This document shows, in pieces, positions 1-8,512 of a stretch of DNA of 64,000 nt. Origin of the DNA: Paraburkholderia sp. PGU19 (lineage in GTDB: Bacteria; Pseudomonadota; Gammaproteobacteria; Burkholderiales; Burkholderiaceae); the NCBI RefSeq assembly GCF_013426915.1, contig NZ_AP023181.1, forward strand, positions 868,001 through 932,000, given 5' to 3'. Numbering within the stretch: the first letter of the stretch is position 1; each line of letters opens with the position of its first letter. Under the pieces are notes generated by a model. It was not told the origin of the DNA, searched no databases, and was given only the letters and a program-made list of their open reading frames with translations. The position numbers and the translations under genes were made by a program.

Positions 1-882
1 GTAGCCGTGTGCGAGCACAAGAACATGGCGCGTGCCGCGCACGACGAGCACATCGAGCCTTCCGCCGTCAGCAAGCGGATTGCGCAACTCGAAAGCGACC
101 TCGGCGTGCCGCTCTTCACGCGCTCGCGACGCGGCGTGCAACCCACGCCTGCTGGCGTCGCGCTGCTCGAACATGCGCGTAACGTATTGTTCACGATGGA
201 CCGGATTGCGAGCGACGTCGCCGCCTTCGGCAGTGGCCTGCGCGGCAGCGTCAGCGTGTGCGCATCGGCATCGGCGATTGCGGAAAGCCTGCTCGACGAT
301 GTCGCGTCGTTCATGAGCATGCCTGCGCACGAGAACATCCGCGTGCATGTCGAAGAGTGGCTGTCGCACGATCTCGTGCGGCGCTTGCGCGAAGGCGCCG
401 CGTCCGTCGGCGTGTGCTGGGACAACGTGGATCTCGAAGGGCTGGAGCATCGGCCGTATCGCGAGGACCGGCTGGCGCTGGCCGTGCATCCCGATCATCC
501 GCTGGCGAAGCGCTCGACGCTTCGCTTCACGGAAACGCTCGGCTACGAACACGTCGGATTGCCGCCGACAACGTCCGTGCACATGATGTTGCAGCGCGCC
601 GCGGCGCGCGCGGGCGGCACGGTGTCATACAGGGCGGTGGTATCGAATTTCGATGCCGCGTTTCGCGTGGTGGCCGCGAAGCTCGGCATCAGCGTGATTC
701 CGCAGGTGGTCGGCGACACCTACGCGCGTATTCTCGACGTGCGCGTCATTCCATTGACGGACGAATGGGCAAAGCGGAATTTCGTGGTGTGCTTTCGCGA
801 TTTCGAATCGCTACAGCCTGCCGCGCAGCGCATGGTCGATCATCTCGTCGAACGGGCGCAGACCACGCATGCGCCACGATGA
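1..882 (+). CDS. LysR-family transcriptional regulator (5' end outside window)
   Basis: The frame is open from base 1, so the true start lies upstream. The first visible residues already belong to the winged helix-turn-helix (EHKNMARAAHDEHIEPSAVS, then KRIAQLESDLGVPLF), so only about 15-20 N-terminal residues are missing. The rest is a LysR substrate-binding domain ending with the usual amphipathic C-terminal helix. LysR proteins are DNA-binding activators or repressors that respond to a small effector and usually control the divergent or adjacent operon. Its target is probably outside the window, because the next gene is convergent and has its own divergent LysR partner. The family is certain; the effector is unknown. 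Confidence 0.93.
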   Translation, partial: VAVCEHKNMARAAHDEHIEPSAVSKRIAQLESDLGVPLFTRSRRGVQPTPAGVALLEHARNVLFTMDRIASDVAAFGSGLRGSVSVCASASAIAESLLDDVASFMSMPAHENIRVHVEEWLSHDLVRRLREGAASVGVCWDNVDLEGLEHRPYREDRLALAVHPDHPLAKRSTLRFTETLGYEHVGLPPTTSVHMMLQRAAARAGGTVSYRAVVSNFDAAFRVVAAKLGISVIPQVVGDTYARILDVRVIPLTDEWAKRNFVVCFRDFESLQPAAQRMVDHLVERAQTTHAPR

Positions 883-890
883 AGCGCGAA

Positions 891-2279
891 TCAGCGCGCC
901 GTCCGTGCCGCGACGGCAGGCCGCGCGGGCGATACATCGAGCCGCCGGAACACGAGCGCCGACAGCAGCGTGATCACGCCGACGCAAACGAAGCTCAGCA
1001 TGAATCCCGTCGCCGCCGAGCCCACGCCAGCAGAAAACAGGTTGACGAGCCCGCCGCCGATCGACACGCCCAGCGCGATCGCCAGCATCTGCACCATCGA
1101 AAACAGGCTGTTGCCGCTGCCCGCATCCGCATGCGACAGACCCTTGAGCGTCACGCTGTTCATCGCGGCGAACTGCATCGAATTGGCCGCGCCGAACACT
1201 GCGAGCAGCGCGATCTCCAGCAGCGGCGTCGACTGTTTCGACACGAGCGCGAACGCGACGATCGTCGAGCCGACGATCATCGTATTGACGAGCAGAAACG
1301 CCGAGTAACCGAAGCGCTTGATGAGCGGCGCGATCCATTGCTTCGACACGGTGCCGGCGATGGCGGCGGGCAGCATCATCAGCCCCGAGCGCAGCGGCGA
1401 ATAGCCGAGCTGCACCTGCATCAGCAGCGGCAGCATGAACGGCACCGCGCTCGATCCGATCCGGCACAGCAGGTTGCCGATCAAGCCGATGCTGAAATTC
1501 GGTTCGCTAAACAGAGCGAGCCTGAACAGCGGCCGCTCGCTCGAACGTGCATGCGGAATGTAAGCTAGCGCCGCGACGACGCCCGCCAGCGCAAGACCTA
1601 CCGACCATTCGACACGATACGCGCTCATCGGCGGATCGATCGCGAGCGAAAGCAGGATCATTGCGAGCGACAGCAGACCGCAGCCGATGAAATCGAACGG
1701 CGGCGGATGGCTTGCATTATCGTGCGGCAGGAAGTGCTGCACGGCGATCAGGCCGATCGCACCGACGGGCACGTTGACGAGGAAAATCCAGTGCCACGAA
1801 ATGGCTTGCGTGAGCCAGCCGCCCAGCGTCGGCCCGACGATCGGCCCGACCTGCCCCGCAATCGAAACGAACGCGAGCGCGGATACGTACTGCTCGCCCG
1901 GCACGCGGCGCAACACGGCAAGCCGCCCGATGGGCAGCAGCATCGAACCGCCGACGCCTTGCAGCACGCGGGCAATCACGAGTTGATCGAGCGTGTGCGC
2001 GCCCGCACAGCACACCGACCCGAGCACGAACACGAGAATCGCGGCGAAGTACACGCGGCGCGTGCCGAAGCGGTCGGCGAACCAGCCTGAAGCGGGAGTG
2101 AGCAGCGCCATCGTCAGCGAGTACGAGACGACGACGGGTTGCATTGCGAGCGGCGACGCGTGAAGGCTTTGCGCCATCGAAGGCAGCGCAGTGTTGACGA
2201 TGGTCGTGTCGAGTGCCTGCATGAAGAATGCAGCGGCGACGATCCAGAGCAAGGCGGTATGTGAGGAATCGCGGGTCAT
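891..2279 (-). CDS. mdtD: MdtD-like MFS multidrug exporter (DHA2 type, 14 TM)
   Basis: A 462-residue inner-membrane drug:H+ antiporter of the major facilitator superfamily. The N-terminus (LWIVAAAFFMQALDTTIVNT, then ALPSMAQSL) and motif C region (GQVGPIVGPTLGGWL) follow E. coli MdtD closely, including the GGSMLLPIGRL segment. Hydrophobic segments run the whole length, as expected for 14 helices. The frame is open to about 2447, but the family start MTRDSSHTALLW at 2279 is chosen because upstream residues are not MdtD-like. It is divergent from the LysR gene at 2482, which probably regulates it. Unlike E. coli, no mdtABC or baeSR genes are adjacent, so the physiological substrate is unknown. 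Confidence 0.9.
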   Translation of the reverse strand: MTRDSSHTALLWIVAAAFFMQALDTTIVNTALPSMAQSLHASPLAMQPVVVSYSLTMALLTPASGWFADRFGTRRVYFAAILVFVLGSVCCAGAHTLDQLVIARVLQGVGGSMLLPIGRLAVLRRVPGEQYVSALAFVSIAGQVGPIVGPTLGGWLTQAISWHWIFLVNVPVGAIGLIAVQHFLPHDNASHPPPFDFIGCGLLSLAMILLSLAIDPPMSAYRVEWSVGLALAGVVAALAYIPHARSSERPLFRLALFSEPNFSIGLIGNLLCRIGSSAVPFMLPLLMQVQLGYSPLRSGLMMLPAAIAGTVSKQWIAPLIKRFGYSAFLLVNTMIVGSTIVAFALVSKQSTPLLEIALLAVFGAANSMQFAAMNSVTLKGLSHADAGSGNSLFSMVQMLAIALGVSIGGGLVNLFSAGVGSAATGFMLSFVCVGVITLLSALVFRRLDVSPARPAVAARTAR

Positions 2280-2451
2280 GATGAAGTTCGGAGAGGCGCG
2301 ACGGAAGCCGTTGTCTATAGCGTCGCGATCACAGCGCCTCGGAAACGGGCGTTTCGCCGAACCGGCGATCAGGCCGATTCGTCCAAATCCAGATGCAGCG
2401 CTCATGGTATCGATTTCACCGGCAATCGGGAAGTCACCTGAAGGCATTGAC

Positions 2452-2474
2452 TGTCATCGCAAATGCCGATGACA
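2452..2474. promoter_or_regulatory. Candidate LysR operator between mdtD-like exporter and LysR gene
   Basis: Perfect 8-bp inverted repeat TGTCATCG / CGATGACA separated by 7 bp, ending 7 bp before the LysR start codon. It contains the T-N11-A arrangement typical of LysR boxes. Binding here would block the regulator's own promoter, and the site lies in the shared 202-bp region with the exporter. Function is inferred from position and symmetry. Confidence 0.5.
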
Positions 2475-2481
2475 ATGCCGC

Positions 2482-3342
2482 ATGCTCAATCCTCTCTGGC
2501 TCAGGACGTTCGCCACTGTCACCACCTGCCGCAGCTTTACCGAAGCGGGCAAACGGCTCGACCTGAATCAGTCGAGCGTCAGTGAACATATTCGCCGACT
2601 CGAAGAGAGCGTCGGCAGACGGCTGTTCGTACGCGACACGCATTCGCTCGCGATGACCGCCGACGGCGAAGCACTGCTCGTGCATGCCAACGTGATCCTG
2701 CAGGCCATCAATCGCGCCGAATCGCAGTTCCGCAAACCGAGGCTGAAGGGACGCGTGCGCCTGGGCACGTCCGACGATATCGCGCTCGGCGCATTGCCGA
2801 ACGTGCTGGCCGCGTTTCGCGCGGCCCATCCCGATGTGGAACTGGAGATCACGATCGGCATGACGAGCCGCCTGTATGAACTGCTCGATGCCGGTTTGAT
2901 CGATCTGCTGGTCGGCAAGCGGCGTCTGGGCGAACGGCGCGGTACGCCGCTGCTGCGTTCGCGCCTCGAATGGATTGCGCGGCCCGGTACGATCGTCGAT
3001 CTCGAACAACCGTTGCCGCTGGTGCTCGTGGCGGAGCCGAGCGTGACGCGCGCCGTCGTGCTGAATGCGCTCGCCGAAAAAGGCTTCGGCTGGGAAGTGG
3101 TGTGCACCAGCAGCAGCCACGCGGGCTGCATCGCTGCCGCGCGTGGCGGCTTGGGGTTGACGGCGAAATCGCAGTACGTGTCCGCGCGCGGGCTCGCGCC
3201 GCCTGTGAACAGCGCGAGCTTGCCCGCGCTGCCCGACGTCGAATTCATTGCGCTGGCGGCGAAGCGGCTGAGTCAGCCGGCGGGCACGCTGCTGGAGTTG
3301 CTGCAAAGCAGCGATCTGAGCGGCGAATGGATGAGCGAATAG
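2482..3342 (+). CDS. LysR-family regulator, divergent from MdtD-like exporter
   Basis: A 286-residue LysR protein starting MLNPLWLRTFATVTTCRSFT. The N-terminal winged helix-turn-helix (about residues 3-62) has the recognition region SVSEHIRRLEESVGRRLF, followed by a linker helix and a two-lobed effector-binding domain from about residue 90. It is shorter than average but complete. It is transcribed away from the exporter gene with a 202-bp shared control region holding a symmetric site next to its start codon, so the likely job is control of that exporter and of itself. The effector cannot be read from sequence. Confidence 0.94.
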   Translation: MLNPLWLRTFATVTTCRSFTEAGKRLDLNQSSVSEHIRRLEESVGRRLFVRDTHSLAMTADGEALLVHANVILQAINRAESQFRKPRLKGRVRLGTSDDIALGALPNVLAAFRAAHPDVELEITIGMTSRLYELLDAGLIDLLVGKRRLGERRGTPLLRSRLEWIARPGTIVDLEQPLPLVLVAEPSVTRAVVLNALAEKGFGWEVVCTSSSHAGCIAAARGGLGLTAKSQYVSARGLAPPVNSASLPALPDVEFIALAAKRLSQPAGTLLELLQSSDLSGEWMSE

Positions 3343-3367
3343 CGGCGCGGCGCGCTTTATTCGTCGC

Positions 3368-4054
3368 TCAACGCCGCTTGGCCGTCAACGCGTCGAAGTC
3401 GATCGACGTCAGTTCGCCGATTCTTTCGATCGTAATGTCAGGGTCGGGATACTTCGCGATCTCCTTGGCATCGAGCGCATAGTGACCCTGGCGCGGGAAG
3501 ATCGTCGTCAGGCGGTCGCCCCATTGCTCTTTCATCGCGGTGAGGATGCGCAGCTTGTCGTCGACCATCACGTAATGACGCGCCGGATAATGCGCGATCA
3601 CGTCGTCGAGCATCTGCTCCTTGTGTATGTAGATCAGCACGCGTCCTTCGACTTCGTCCCACAGGCCCGAGCGCGACACCTTGCGCGGCTGGAACACGAC
3701 GTCGCCATCGGACAGAATCGCCGTCTTGCCGAATTCGCTCGCATAGCGCAGCGCATCGAGCGCCCCGGGGAATACGCGGTTCGCAAACGGATAGTCGATC
3801 AGGTAACACGACATCAGCAATAGCTGCGTGTCGTCGTGGTGCTCGGTTCGATAGCGCTGCAGTGCGCCAAGGTAGTCCGCATAGCCGAGCTCGCTGCGCA
3901 GATCCTCGAAGATCTCCCAGTAGCGCGCGCTATTTTCTTCACCGAACTGCCGCGTCATGTGCGTGCGCAGGTCAGTCAGCACGTGATCGTTATCGAGCAG
4001 CGTGTTATCGACGTCGAACAGAAAGACAACGTCGTTGCTTGATGGTGTGTTCAT
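3368..4054 (-). CDS. HAD-superfamily hydrolase
   Basis: A 228-residue haloacid-dehalogenase-like hydrolase. Motif I is DVDNTLLDND near residue 15, where the first Asp is the nucleophile and the second the acid/base. Motif II is ILSDGD (Ser), and motif III/IV is near VMVDDKLRIL. A helical cap of about 80 residues sits between motifs I and II, as in small phosphatases of class C1. The ribosome-binding site GAGG lies 8 bases before the ATG. It ends 25 bp from the convergent LysR gene and has no operon partner. The substrate (phosphorylated metabolite) is unknown. Confidence 0.88.
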   Translation of the reverse strand: MNTPSSNDVVFLFDVDNTLLDNDHVLTDLRTHMTRQFGEENSARYWEIFEDLRSELGYADYLGALQRYRTEHHDDTQLLLMSCYLIDYPFANRVFPGALDALRYASEFGKTAILSDGDVVFQPRKVSRSGLWDEVEGRVLIYIHKEQMLDDVIAHYPARHYVMVDDKLRILTAMKEQWGDRLTTIFPRQGHYALDAKEIAKYPDPDITIERIGELTSIDFDALTAKRR

Positions 4055-4473
4055 TCACGTTACCTCGCCTCGGTCGTCTGTGCCCGTTGAGCACGGTGGA
4101 CGGTGCGCCGATGGGCGCAGATGCGGCCCACGACGCGTCGCCGTTTGCGCTAAGAGCCGCGAAGCGCGATGAAGTTCGCGACGGGCGGTATGCGCGATCA
4201 GCGCAAAGACTAGCACTGTCGATCGACGCGCGCCGTAGATGGTGCGTGGAGGCGTTGTGCGGCCGCTCTTTGGCGGGTTGGCACTTGCATGTCTGGGGAA
4301 GCGGGTATATCGCCCTCCGCCTGTAGACAGAAGCTGCGGGGGAGTCGTTTGGGGGCGTGGGCGGCGGCAGACGGTTAGTTGCGAACTAACAAGCGATGCG
4401 TTACCGATCCAGGCAACAAGCCAGTATTCTCTCCGGCCACGTGCCCGCCCATTACCTTGCTTAGCTAAACGCC
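4055..4473. other. Gene-free stretch between AraC gene and HAD gene
   Basis: No reading frame here looks coding. It holds the presumed promoter of the HAD gene and, near 4374-4390, a perfect palindrome that no neighbouring gene explains. No tRNA-like or rRNA-like sequence was seen. Confidence 0.6.
4374..4390. promoter_or_regulatory. Orphan palindrome GTTAGTTGCGAACTAAC
   Basis: A perfect 7-bp inverted repeat around a GCG centre, with the look of a dimeric repressor operator (MarR/TetR/HxlR type). It is 84 bp past the end of the AraC gene and 320 bp upstream of the HAD gene, so it is not placed at an obvious promoter. It may mark a regulated transcript not recognised here or a gene that has been lost. 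Confidence 0.35.
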
Positions 4474-5529
4474 CTAACCCGCCACCAAACGCTCGTCAGA
4501 CGAATCGTCACCGATTCGCGTATCGGCGTTTGCGTCGATCGAATCGCGGCCATCCGCCAGACCCTTGCTGCGCCGCCAACTGGCGGGCGGCATGCCGAAC
4601 TCCCGCTTGAACGCGCGATTAAATGCGGCCTCCGATTCATACCCGACCTGCTCGGCCACTGCCGCAAGCGTCGGGTTTCCATCCCGCAACGCCTGCGCGG
4701 CGATCTGCAAGCGCCATCGGGCGAGGTACTGCATGGGCGGCTGGCCAAGCAGTTCCGTGAAGCGCTGCGCAAGCGCCGAGCGCGAAAGACCAACCTTGCG
4801 TGCGAGCTCTTCGACGGTCCAGCCATATGCGGGCTGCGCATGCAGCATGGCGAGTGCGCGGCCAACGAAACGATCGCCCACGCCCGCGAGCCAACCCTTG
4901 CGATCTGCCGGCAACGCCTCGATGCAACGTTGCACCGCCTTTACGAACAGCAACTCCGAAAGCCGTGAGAGCACGATCGCGCTGCCCACGCGCCAGTCGG
5001 CAGCCTCATTGGCGGCAAGTTTCAACGACGATTCGAGCCACGCCGATTGTGGATCGTCGCGCATGTCGACCTTGAAGAGCCGTGGCAGTGCCGAAAGGAC
5101 GGGGTTCGTCAACGAATCGTCGCAGGCAAGAAAGCCGCAGATGATCCGCGTGTGCGCACCACCGCCGCCGTAATTCAACGTCATCACTTCGCCCGGCGAG
5201 GTGTTCAGATACTTCGACATCAGGTCTTCTGAAGGCGCAGGCGCGACGTCCAGCGAACTGCCCATCAGATGCGCTTCGCCTTGCGGTACGACGAGAAGTT
5301 CTCCTGCATCGACACGAATCGCAGAAGCAGGATCGTCGACGAGGGTAGCCCAGCAACTGCCTTCAGTGATGAGGTGATAGGACACGATGCGTTCAGCGCG
5401 CGGCAGGAACGTGGCGCACAAATCCGACGTGACTTCCCCGACCACACACCATGGCGCGGTTAAGTCGGCGTTTAGATACACCGCCCCTCCGAGACGCACC
5501 ACGCGAAGGACATCAGAGAAAGCATCCAT
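4474..5529 (-). CDS. AraC-family regulator with N-terminal cupin domain
   Basis: A 351-residue regulator. The N-terminal half from MDAFSDVLRVVRLGGAVYL is the cupin_6-type sensing domain common in AraC regulators beginning MDxLSDVLR. The C-terminal 100 residues carry the two helix-turn-helix units (VEELARKVGLSRSALAQRFT and TLAAVAEQVGYESEAAFNRA). The start at 5529 is chosen from this family signature; another ATG lies at 5541 and the frame is open to 5694, but those extra residues are not family-like. No clear ribosome-binding site precedes either. It is divergent from the GFA-family gene at 5697, its most likely target. The effector is unknown. Confidence 0.9.
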   Translation of the reverse strand: MDAFSDVLRVVRLGGAVYLNADLTAPWCVVGEVTSDLCATFLPRAERIVSYHLITEGSCWATLVDDPASAIRVDAGELLVVPQGEAHLMGSSLDVAPAPSEDLMSKYLNTSPGEVMTLNYGGGGAHTRIICGFLACDDSLTNPVLSALPRLFKVDMRDDPQSAWLESSLKLAANEAADWRVGSAIVLSRLSELLFVKAVQRCIEALPADRKGWLAGVGDRFVGRALAMLHAQPAYGWTVEELARKVGLSRSALAQRFTELLGQPPMQYLARWRLQIAAQALRDGNPTLAAVAEQVGYESEAAFNRAFKREFGMPPASWRRSKGLADGRDSIDANADTRIGDDSSDERLVAG

Positions 5530-5696
5530 GACAGCGCCCATCAGTTTCGGCGTCCTGCGCAAAACATCTGGACGCCTGGTCATTCCTCGAACCGGCTTGT
5601 GTGCCGATACTGGCAGCCATGCAATTCTGCACCAGTGAACGGTGAAGCGCTCATGGAACGTCAAAGGCGCGGCCACCTCGTTATCCGGAGACAAAT

Positions 5697-6074
5697 ATGA
5701 GTCGCGCGGACATCTATCGAGGCCAATGCTTTTGCGGCGCCGTGCAGTTCACGTTGAGTGGAGAGCCCGCGGGAATGGGCTATTGCCATTGCGAGTCGTG
5801 CCGCCGCTGGTCGGCCAGCCCGATCAATGCATTCACGCTGTGGATCCCCGGCGCGCTGCGCGTCACACATGGTGCCGACGACATCAGCACGTACAACAAG
5901 ACACCGCACAGTTATCGCAAGTGGTGCAGGTTATGCGGCGGACACCTCTTCACCGAGCATCCGGGACTCGGGCTCATTGATGTATATGCCGCGGTTGTAG
6001 ACGACTTCCCGTATGCAGCGGGTGTGCACGTTCACTACCCGGAGTCCGAGCTGCCCATGAACGCTATCGAGTAA
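5697..6074 (+). CDS. GFA-family (glutathione-dependent formaldehyde-activating-like) zinc protein
   Basis: A 125-residue cytoplasmic protein with the complete cysteine pattern of the GFA/CENP-V fold: GQCFCGAVQF near the start, CHCESCRRW in the middle, and CRLCGGHLF. These cysteines bind zinc in the family. Most members, despite the name, have no demonstrated formaldehyde-glutathione activity, so the reaction should be left open. The ribosome-binding site GGAG lies 6 bases before the ATG. The gene is divergent from the AraC regulator and followed co-directionally by a methyltransferase after 148 bp. Confidence 0.87.
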   Translation: MSRADIYRGQCFCGAVQFTLSGEPAGMGYCHCESCRRWSASPINAFTLWIPGALRVTHGADDISTYNKTPHSYRKWCRLCGGHLFTEHPGLGLIDVYAAVVDDFPYAAGVHVHYPESELPMNAIE

Positions 6075-6222
6075 CGGCCGAGTAGCCGTCGCGTCGTCCA
6101 GATCAGTTCGATTGCCCGTTCGCCGCGCGGGCATGGTCGCATGCAAGCATTCGCGGCGCCATCAGACACGCAGCACTACGATGCATTTTCGCATCGCTGC
6201 CCTGGCCTTTCAGGAGTTCTTT

Positions 6223-7056
6223 ATGTCCGCTGTTGATTCTGCTTTCGCATCCGTTGCAGACTTCACCGCCGTCAAGGTCCGCCAGCAGGCGGCCTGGTCG
6301 ACGGGCGACTATGCTGTTGTTGGCACCACGCTGCAAATCGTCGGAGAGAACCTTTGCGAAGCGCTCGATGTGCGTTCCGGCAGTTGCGTGCTCGACGTTG
6401 CCGCCGGCAACGGCAACGCGACGCTTGCCGCAGCGCGCCGCTATTGCGACGTCACATCGACGGACTACGTCGCCTCGCTGCTCGATTCCGGACGTGCGCG
6501 CGCGCAAGCCGAAGGGCTCCCGGTGCAGTTCCAGCAAGCGGACGCTGAAGCGCTGCCCTACGCGGATGCCTCATTCGACATCGTGATGTCGACCTTCGGC
6601 GTGATGTTCACGCCCGACCGGGAGAAAGCGGCCGCGGAACTCGTGCGCGTCTGCAAGCCGGGCGGACGGATTGGTCTCGCGAACTGGACGCCGGAGAGTT
6701 TCATCGGGCAGCTATTCAAGACGATCGGCAAGTACATTCCACCGCCGGCAGGCGTGATGTCGCCAGCACTCTGGGGCACGAAGGCGCGCCTGGAAGCGCT
6801 TTTCAGCGCGAACGCCCGGAGCATCATCGCGACGAGCCGCGATTTCACGTTCCGCTACCGTTCGCCGGAACATTTCGTCGACGTGTTCCGCACGTTCTAT
6901 GGGCCGATGAACAAGGCGTTTGCCGCGCTCGAAGGCGAGCCGCAGGCGGCCTTTCTTCGCGATCTGATGGCGCTGATCGAGAGCCGTAACCGTTCGAACG
7001 ACGCGACGCTCGTCCTGCCGAGCGAGTATCTCGAAGTCGTGGTGGAGCGCGTGTGA
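6223..7056 (+). CDS. Class I SAM-dependent methyltransferase
   Basis: A 277-residue Rossmann-fold methyltransferase. SAM-binding motif I is VLDVAAGNGNATLAAA near residue 60, followed by the acidic strand end (TSTDYV), motif DAEALPYADASFD, and the strand FGVMFTPDREKAAAELVRV typical of the UbiE/Methyltransf_11 group. The frame opens at 6112, but the ATG at 6223 is preceded by AGGAG at 6212-6216 and begins the recognisable protein, so that start is used. The acceptor substrate is unknown. It is co-directional with the GFA gene upstream and a small DUF3563 gene downstream. Confidence 0.9.
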   Translation: MSAVDSAFASVADFTAVKVRQQAAWSTGDYAVVGTTLQIVGENLCEALDVRSGSCVLDVAAGNGNATLAAARRYCDVTSTDYVASLLDSGRARAQAEGLPVQFQQADAEALPYADASFDIVMSTFGVMFTPDREKAAAELVRVCKPGGRIGLANWTPESFIGQLFKTIGKYIPPPAGVMSPALWGTKARLEALFSANARSIIATSRDFTFRYRSPEHFVDVFRTFYGPMNKAFAALEGEPQAAFLRDLMALIESRNRSNDATLVLPSEYLEVVVERV

Positions 7057-7117
7057 ATGGAGTCTGATGCGGGTCGTCTGGTCGCTTCATACAGACGCCG
7101 CTTTTCCCGCATCAATT

Positions 7118-7148
7118 GACTTCGCTGCGCTGGGTGCGCGGCGAAGTC
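7118..7148 (+). terminator. Terminator-like hairpin after methyltransferase gene
   Basis: Arms GACTTCGC and GCGAAGTC enclose a second GCGC/GCGC stem with a 5-base loop, giving a nearly continuous 12-bp stem 62 bases past the stop. No T-run follows, so intrinsic termination is not assured. Confidence 0.35.
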
Positions 7149-7337
7149 GTTCCACGATGCGCCGCGACACGGCACACGTGTCTGTTTCAGTCCAACTTCC
7201 ATTCAAGGTTTGTCGGCCGCGCAACGACGCTTCGCCCGGCCTTAAACCCGCAGAGACAGCTAAAAGGTCCGCCAGACGAGGCTTGCAGCAATGTGGCATG
7301 GACTCTGCGAGTACACGGCATTCATGCCGCTACGCCA

Positions 7338-7353
7338 TCGATCACGTGATCGA
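7338..7353. promoter_or_regulatory. Perfect 16-bp palindrome upstream of DUF3563 gene
   Basis: TCGATCACGTGATCGA is completely self-complementary and ends 12 bases before the small gene's start codon, overlapping the region just upstream of its ribosome-binding site. Such a site fits a dimeric repressor operator; the regulator is not identifiable. Confidence 0.4.
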
Positions 7354-7365
7354 CCAGAGGACATC

Positions 7366-7500
7366 ATGCTCATCTATCTATTCCAGTTGTTGAGAAAGAC
7401 GCTTGACCGTGCTGAACACAGTCGCCGCGACGCGTACCTCGCATCCGCGGTCGACATGGGCGAACTCGAACGCCGCATGCATGCAAGCGAAATTGACTGA
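7366..7500 (+). CDS. DUF3563 small protein (44 aa)
   Basis: A very short gene encoding a protein beginning MLIYLFQLLRKTLDRAEHSR and ending in DMGELERRM plus nine residues. This matches the DUF3563 family, tiny proteins frequent in Burkholderiaceae: a short hydrophobic N-terminal helix, then a charged helix with a conserved RRDAYLA block and a terminal DLxxLERRM block. The ATG at 7366 is preceded by AGAGG at a 5-base spacing and gives the usual family length. Longer in-frame starts upstream add unrelated residues. Function is unknown. A perfect palindrome lies immediately upstream, suggesting tight control. Confidence 0.82.
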   Translation: MLIYLFQLLRKTLDRAEHSRRDAYLASAVDMGELERRMHASEID

Positions 7501-7548
7501 GGCACACCCGCCGACGTCCCGATCCAACTTTCTAACTCCCTCAACAAC

Positions 7549-8358
7549 ATGGACAGCACAGTCGCGTCGCAAGCCTCGTCATCCGCAAGTTCGGTGATCG
7601 CATTGCATTGCTCTGGCTCGGGAGCGGCGCAATGGCGCAAGCTCGGCGAAGCGCTTGGCTCGCGTCACGCGTTCGTCGCGCCCGAGCACTACGGCTGCGA
7701 CAGCACGGGCCCGTGGAGCGGCGAGCGCGCGTTCACGCTCGCCGACGAGGCCGCGAGGACCATCGGCATCATCGACGCATCGCGTGGCAAGGTGCATCTC
7801 GTTGGCCACTCGTATGGCGGTGGCGTGGCGTTGCGCGCAGCCGTCGAGCGGCCCGAGCGTATCGCGAGTCTGACGCTATACGAGCCCTCGGCGTTTCATC
7901 TGCTCAAGATGATGGGCTCGTATGGAGCGCACGCGCTTGCGGAAATCGTCGCGATTTCGAAGCGCACCGCCGATGGCGTGAGCTGTGGCGACTATCGGGG
8001 CGCGGCAGCCTCATTCGTCGATTACTGGGGCGGCCGGGGCGCGTGGGAAGCACTGCGGCCTTCGGTGCAGGACGCACTGACGCGTTGGGCACCGAAGGCG
8101 CCACTCGACTTCCGCGCACTGCTCGACGAGCGCACGCCGGCCAGCGCGTACACAGGTTTGCGTGTCCCCGCGCTGATCATGCGCGGCCAGCACGCGCCCA
8201 TTCCGACCCGCGCGATTGCCGAGCGATTGCCGATGCTGCTGCCAGCGGCGCGCCTGGCCATCGTCGAAGGTGCAGGACATATGGGACCGCTCACGCACGC
8301 CGATAAAGTCAATGCGGCCATCGTGCGGCATATTGCGGAGGCGGATGCGATCGCTTGA
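7549..8358 (+). CDS. Alpha/beta-fold hydrolase
   Basis: A 269-residue serine hydrolase of the alpha/beta superfamily. The oxyanion-loop region is IALHCSGSGAAQWRKL, the nucleophile elbow is VGHSYGGGVAL (Ser near residue 88), a central LYEPSAFHLL segment follows the core strand, and a C-terminal VEGAGHMGPLTH supplies the catalytic His. No signal peptide, so it is cytoplasmic. It starts 48 bp after the DUF3563 gene in the same direction. Substrates of this broad family (esters, C-C bonds, epoxides) cannot be assigned here. Confidence 0.92.
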   Translation: MDSTVASQASSSASSVIALHCSGSGAAQWRKLGEALGSRHAFVAPEHYGCDSTGPWSGERAFTLADEAARTIGIIDASRGKVHLVGHSYGGGVALRAAVERPERIASLTLYEPSAFHLLKMMGSYGAHALAEIVAISKRTADGVSCGDYRGAAASFVDYWGGRGAWEALRPSVQDALTRWAPKAPLDFRALLDERTPASAYTGLRVPALIMRGQHAPIPTRAIAERLPMLLPAARLAIVEGAGHMGPLTHADKVNAAIVRHIAEADAIA

Positions 8359-8512
8359 AGGCGTCAAGGTTGTTGTTGCGTCTGTTGGGCTGGTTGCGCT
8401 TCCTGGGCTCAATGCCTATCTGAAGGATGCGACGTTGCGGACGCTTGCGCCTTACTCGCAGATTATCCGGCTTGGGCCGCAGTCGGCGAATCTGACTATC
8501 TCGTTGCCCTGA
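8345..8512 (+). CDS. Possible 55-aa small protein overlapping the hydrolase 3' end
   Basis: Doubtful. An open frame starts at ATG 8345, inside the last codons of the hydrolase, with GGAGG three bases upstream. The product would have a hydrophobic N-terminal stretch (VKVVVASVGLVALPGLNAYL) and a plausible-looking tail. The underlying DNA is unusually T-rich for this genome, as is the rest of 8359-8560. It may be a small membrane-associated protein or simply spurious; no family was recognised. Confidence 0.2.
   Translation: MRSLEGVKVVVASVGLVALPGLNAYLKDATLRTLAPYSQIIRLGPQSANLTISLP

Larger units (their letters stand above)
7057..7365. other. Gene-free stretch between methyltransferase and DUF3563 gene
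   Basis: No coding frame is supported. It contains a strong hairpin at 7118-7148 and a perfect 16-bp palindrome at 7338-7353 just before the small gene. Confidence 0.6.
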
